A DNA stretch of 64,000 nucleotides from Microcebus murinus (lineage: Eukaryota > Chordata > Mammalia > Primates > Cheirogaleidae), in contig NC_134106.1 in the NCBI RefSeq assembly GCF_040939455.1, forward strand, positions 78,003,001 through 78,067,000. Direction: 5' to 3'. A program made the translations under genes and the position numbers. Positions within the stretch are counted from its first letter, which is position 1, and every line of letters starts with the position of its first letter. Below are positions 59,891 through 64,000 of this stretch, piece after piece. The notes below the pieces were generated by a model. It saw only the letters and a program-made list of their open reading frames with translations. It made no database searches and was not told the DNA's origin.

Positions 59891-60228
59891 TTTTCCTTTT
59901 TTCTTTTTTTTTTTTTTTGAGACAGAGTTAAACTCTCTTGCCCAGGCTAGAGTGCCATGGCATCTGCCTCACTCACAGCAACCTCAAACTCCTGGGCTCA
60001 AGCCATCCTCCTGCCTCATCCTCCTGGGTAGCTGGGACTACAGGCATGCGCCACCGCGCCTGGCTAATTTTTTCTATTTTTAGTTGTTTGGCTAATTTCT
60101 TTCTATTTATAGTAGAGACAGGGTCTCGCTCTTGCTCAGGCTGGTCTCGAACGCCTGATCTCAAGCAATCATCCCACTTCACCCTCCCAGAGTGCTAGGA
60201 TTGCAGGCGTGAGCCACTGCACCTAGCC
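59891..60228 (-). mobile_element. Alu SINE, lemur-type, antisense
   Basis: A T run then 'gagacagagttaaactctct' through 'gagccactgcacctagcc' is a full dimer in reverse. It is flanked by 'aggaatcataatt' near 59877 and 60230. Its left-arm linker is the 'tagttgtttggctaatttct' variant, matching the Alu at 42632. Confidence 0.96.
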
Positions 60229-62844
60229 TAGGAATCATAATTGACTAAAAACCCAGTGGCTTCCACTCACATTCTTTTTTCTTCTTTTGTTTCTCCAGCA
60301 TAAATCACTTGTAATCACTGTGGCCAATACTCTTACAGAGTCCAAGCTAGAAATTTTCTTTATAGTATTAACATTTTTAGTTGATTCCAATCTAAATTTT
60401 TAGTAGCTGATATTATCAGAACATATTTAATCAATTCATTATGCCTATTGTTGCTAAACTGTAATAAGGTGGATGAATTATAATATACTAAAGATAAAAA
60501 AGGTAACACCTATTTCTTTTGAAACTATAGCTTATGAACTTCATCAGAATGGATCCTCATGCCAATGTCTTGCTTTTACTTTCAACAGAAAGTTGGATGA
60601 TGGCTCAGATAAGCCAAAGAAAAGAAAAGACTAAGAGAATCCTGGTGGTGCTTGGAACTTCAAAATAGGGTTTTTATAGAACAAATTCTGGATTTAAGTT
60701 ACTCAGAGGTTTAACAATTCCCTTTCACAACACCCTTACTTCAGCAGGAGTGGATGTTTTGTACTGAACATGACATTTGAAAGCTGAGAGCTCTTTTTCA
60801 GATTTGCCATCAAGAATATGTGTGATATCAAGCAGAACCTTGGAGGTAAAAAAAAAAAAAAAAAGAAAAAAAGAATATGTGTGATAAAAGATGAAAGATT
60901 TATATACTCTGAAGAGAAACCAGACTATGGGAAAGTTTAGTAAATATGTTTGGTATAGTGTCTATTGCGTTTGTATTAGGCAGCTTCTACCATATCAATA
61001 GGCTATTAAATATTTATATCAAATAATTATAATCTCATTTAATATAACAATTGTTCTTGAATATACCCTAACAAAAAAATCTTTTGTTTGAAATTTTAAA
61101 ATATAATACAGTTGAGGTTTCTCCTACCTTTGGATAATGTTGGCCCCTTTCTACTTATCACATAATTTCCTTTAAAATATTCTTTAATTAATGGTACAAG
61201 TATAGTATACTTTTAATCAAGTATGGAAAATCTTACATATTTCATTCCTGTTTCTTCTCTTATGCCCTTCTCCCCATATACTGCCCTGCACGTGTGTTAA
61301 GTGCATATGACAAATGACACTCAGTTCTTTGTCAGCTCTTCTAGGTGGACAGACTAAAATTAACGTTGTGATGGCCTGGTGCTAAGGTTATTGAGTCACC
61401 TAGCAAAGGTTAATTTTGTAAATATATCAATATATTATTTATTATTACAAAGAATAACTTTTTTGCATATTATTCTTTAAAATATTTATAAAAGGGCATC
61501 TTGTTCTAAATTATTAGGTTTTTTTTCAACCAATCTGTAATGGCTTAAACTAGATGAGTAAAGCTGAAGGTTTTAAAAAATCAAACTATAGTGAATATAT
61601 AGCATCAATTTATAATTAAGTATCAGAGCACTAATGATTATACAAAACCTGAATCAGGGTACTACCCTACATAACTTTAGTCATACTGAATAGTGACTAT
61701 AAAAAATGAGAAACTGTCTACATCATATGAATACTATTAATGACAGGACTTTTTTATTAAAATGGCAAGAATACAAATAGCTTATATTAGTAAAATACAG
61801 TGGCATTCAGGCTCTAATATCAACATTAAATCAAAGCCTATGGACAGATAAGGTAAGAGATTTAGGATATTTTGGAAGAAAAAAAGGAAACATCACTGAA
61901 TTTGTTATTCTAGATTACAGACAGCTGCCACAAGCAAAAATAAAATAAAATGGCAATTAAGTTGGTTGCAGTACTTTAATGTTTTAAAGAAAAAATTTTA
62001 AAAATACAGATTTTTAAGTCTTACATTCTTGACAGATATATATCATCACCTACCTTTCTAAAAATAGGAGTAAACACAATTGTAGAAAATGTATGTTAAT
62101 TAGTCTTTGAATGGTACAATATCATGGATTTAAAAACCCTGACACACTCCTACTTTCTGCTGCTTTGAAATCAGATTATAGCATGGAATTTATGTCAGGT
62201 TGGTTCCAAAATGGAATATTGGGTCGCAGGCTAGTATTGGTAATCTGTGCCCATTTTGGCACAATTTCTCCAGCCATGAAAGCATCAGAAAAAAAAAATT
62301 AACCAACCAATTATTTGAGATACCAAGAAAGGAAAGGAAATCAGTTTTGTAAAAACACTTTTCCCTGTTTTTATAAGGTTCTTTATTTACTCCGGATAGT
62401 TAACAGAACAGTGTTTAATAGTGAAGTAAGCAGATTTTACACTCACTATTACTGTATGAATAGAAAGAGCCATATGCATTTTTGTTTTTATAAGTCATCT
62501 CAGATCACTGCGATATGGTACATGAAAACAGAGATTCAGAGACATAAAGTTAATAAATACATTCAACATTGTCAAGCATTCAAAAGATAAATGCAATCAT
62601 ATAGCAAAAAAAAATCAGTTTGTAACTTTGACCTTTCCCAAGGATGTGAGGAATCTTTTCACATGTCAGAAATCTCTATAGCAAAGATTCCTATAAGAGA
62701 GAAAAAATTATGCAGATTAATATTTTTAACTCAACTATTTCAACATGTGTAACATGTATTCTAGCATTACTTTAGCAAAACTTAGGATTTTTCCCCAGCT
62801 TCTGTGAAGAAAAACAGATACAATGTATTTCTTTCCACTAAGTT
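60229..62844. other. AT-rich single-copy sequence
   Basis: No coding exon or named repeat is recognised other than the mini-retroposon at 60812-60886. Confidence 0.5.
60812..60886 (+). mobile_element. Mini-retroposon, 43 bp, with 16-bp target duplication
   Basis: 'aagaatatgtgtgata' occurs exactly at 60812-60827 and 60871-60886. The 43 bp between are a 20-nt body ('tcaagcagaaccttggaggt') and an A-rich tail (A17, G, A5). The nick site 'tcaagaa' is close to the L1 endonuclease preference. The body is too short to identify its source RNA. Confidence 0.88.
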
Positions 62845-63395
62845 TTCACAAACTGTGGTATTAATATATTCATACCATGGAATACTGTTCAACAATAAAA
62901 AGGATTGAACTATTGATATGTACAACTTTGATGGATCTCATGGGCATTATGCTGAATGAAAAGGGTAAATTTCAAAAGGTTACATATTGGGTATGATTCC
63001 CTTTATATAACATTCTCAAAATGACAGAATTATAGAGATGGAGAAGTAATTAGTGTTTGCTAGGAGACAGGGATGGAGAAGGGCAGGGCTACAACTATAA
63101 AGGGGTATCACAAGGGAATGAGTTCTTAGATGCTGATGGAATAATTCAGTATCTTGATTTCAGTGGTAGTGTGTATGGTTTGTAAAAAAAGAAAACTACA
63201 CACATATACATATGAGTACATCTAAAACCAGCGAAATCTGAATAAGGCCTATAAACTAGTTAATCATATTGTACCAATGTCAGTTTCCTGGTTTGTAAGA
63301 TAGCGTCACTACAGAAGTGGGGACAGATATGTAGTACTCTCTGTACTATTTTTGTAACTACCTGTGAGATTGTAATCATTTTTTAAAACTACCTG
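62845..63395 (+). mobile_element. Old L1M 3' end, sense
   Basis: 'ccatggaatactgttcaaca', 'ctaggagacagggatggaga', 'gtaccaatgtcagtttcctg' and 'ctctgtactatttttgtaac' follow an L1M 3' UTR to near its end. Confidence 0.75.
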
Positions 63396-63610
63396 TGGCA
63401 CATCTATACTTTTACCTACTCAGCAGTTAAAAGGAACATGCAACAACTACTAATACATGCAACAACCTGGATAAATCTCAAATATATTACGGTGAGTGAA
63501 AATCAGCAACTAGAGGCTGCATACTATATGATTCCATTTATATGCAGCCTGGGAAAAGCAAAACTAGAAGGACAGGAAACAGAGCAGTGGCTAGAGGAAA
63601 GTAAATTCAG
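63396..63610 (+). mobile_element. Old L1M 3' fragment, sense
   Basis: 'ctactcagcagttaaaagg', 'aacaacctggataaatctca' and 'atgattccatttatatgc' repeat a region already passed in the preceding L1M. This is therefore a second, diverged copy or a duplication. Confidence 0.65.
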
Positions 63611-64000
63611 TACGTTGTTGTCTAAATAAGGGGCAGCCTAAGAACACAATCTAAAACTGACATTAAAAGGTTAAGAATAAAGGGGATTAGGAGCATTGTT
63701 AAAAGTATTAATAGAAAGGTAACAAATAAAATAAAATCTTCCTAAATACCAAAAGAAATTTGTTAAAAAGCAAAGAGACTAACCAAATGCAGAAACACAA
63801 AAAATAATCACATATTACAGACAGTAATCATAATATAATATGACCAAGTTGCGACCAAACATAACGGTCATGTCAATAATGCAAAGGATTTTAACTCACC
63901 CATTAAAAAAAAGATTTTCATAATGGCGCTCATAAAGCAAACCTCAAACACAGTGTACACAAGAGATATACTTAAAATGCAGTAATTCAAAAAGCTAAAA
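63611..64000. other. AT-rich sequence at the window end
   Basis: Nothing is recognisable as gene or repeat in the last 390 bp. Confidence 0.5.

Overview
This window is nuclear DNA from a primate, most likely a Malagasy lemur. Six Alu copies or near-copies have an AluJ-like dimer body, and the younger ones carry an extra AT-rich linker between the two arms (core 'aattggccaac') plus the right-arm phrase 'gagctaggctga'. I associate that pattern with strepsirrhine, lemur-type Alus. The youngest L1 tails read 'gtacccccataat', which fits the same lineage. Ancient mammalian repeats (MIR, L2, MLT1 LTRs, HAL1/L1M, mariner) are also present. Species cannot be fixed from the sequence.

No protein-coding gene can be supported. 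The longest open frames fall in three kinds of place: a CpG island where stop codons are rare, a 42-bp minisatellite, and dead L1 or mariner reading frames. The one strong gene-related signal is a CpG island at about 28.25-29.35 kb, probably a promoter with a first exon whose direction I could not determine.

Layout. 0-3.3 kb: L2 and an antisense L1M copy, broken by a duplicated 79-bp segment and an Alu. 3.3-11.4 kb: GC-rich, mostly single-copy sequence with scattered MIRs and a 23-bp poly-G run. 11.4-14.4 kb: three layers of L1/HAL1 with one Alu. 14.4-28.2 kb: GC-rich single-copy sequence with several MIRs, a minisatellite at 23.25-23.62 kb, and an MLT1A-type solo LTR inside a MIR at 26.6-27.1 kb. 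28.25-30.05 kb: CpG island and its GC-rich shore. 30-42.5 kb: AT-rich sequence with L1, L2, HAL1/L1M, MIR and MLT1 LTRs. 42.5-46.5 kb: a full-length but dead mariner DNA transposon carrying three independent insertions, one of which holds a fourth. 46.8-58.9 kb: almost continuous L1, ending in a copy with a 5' inversion (twin priming). 58.9-64 kb: AT-rich single-copy sequence with one Alu and old L1 3' ends.

The change from GC-rich, SINE/MIR-bearing DNA to AT-rich, L1-laden DNA lies at the CpG island. The more unusual items are the nested mariner stack, two 43-bp mini-retroposons with good target-site duplications, the templated-looking 79-bp duplication, the twin-primed L1, and an unassigned CpG-island promoter. 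I found no sign of a new coding system. All repeat calls are by eye against remembered consensus sequences; subfamily names and boundaries are approximate.
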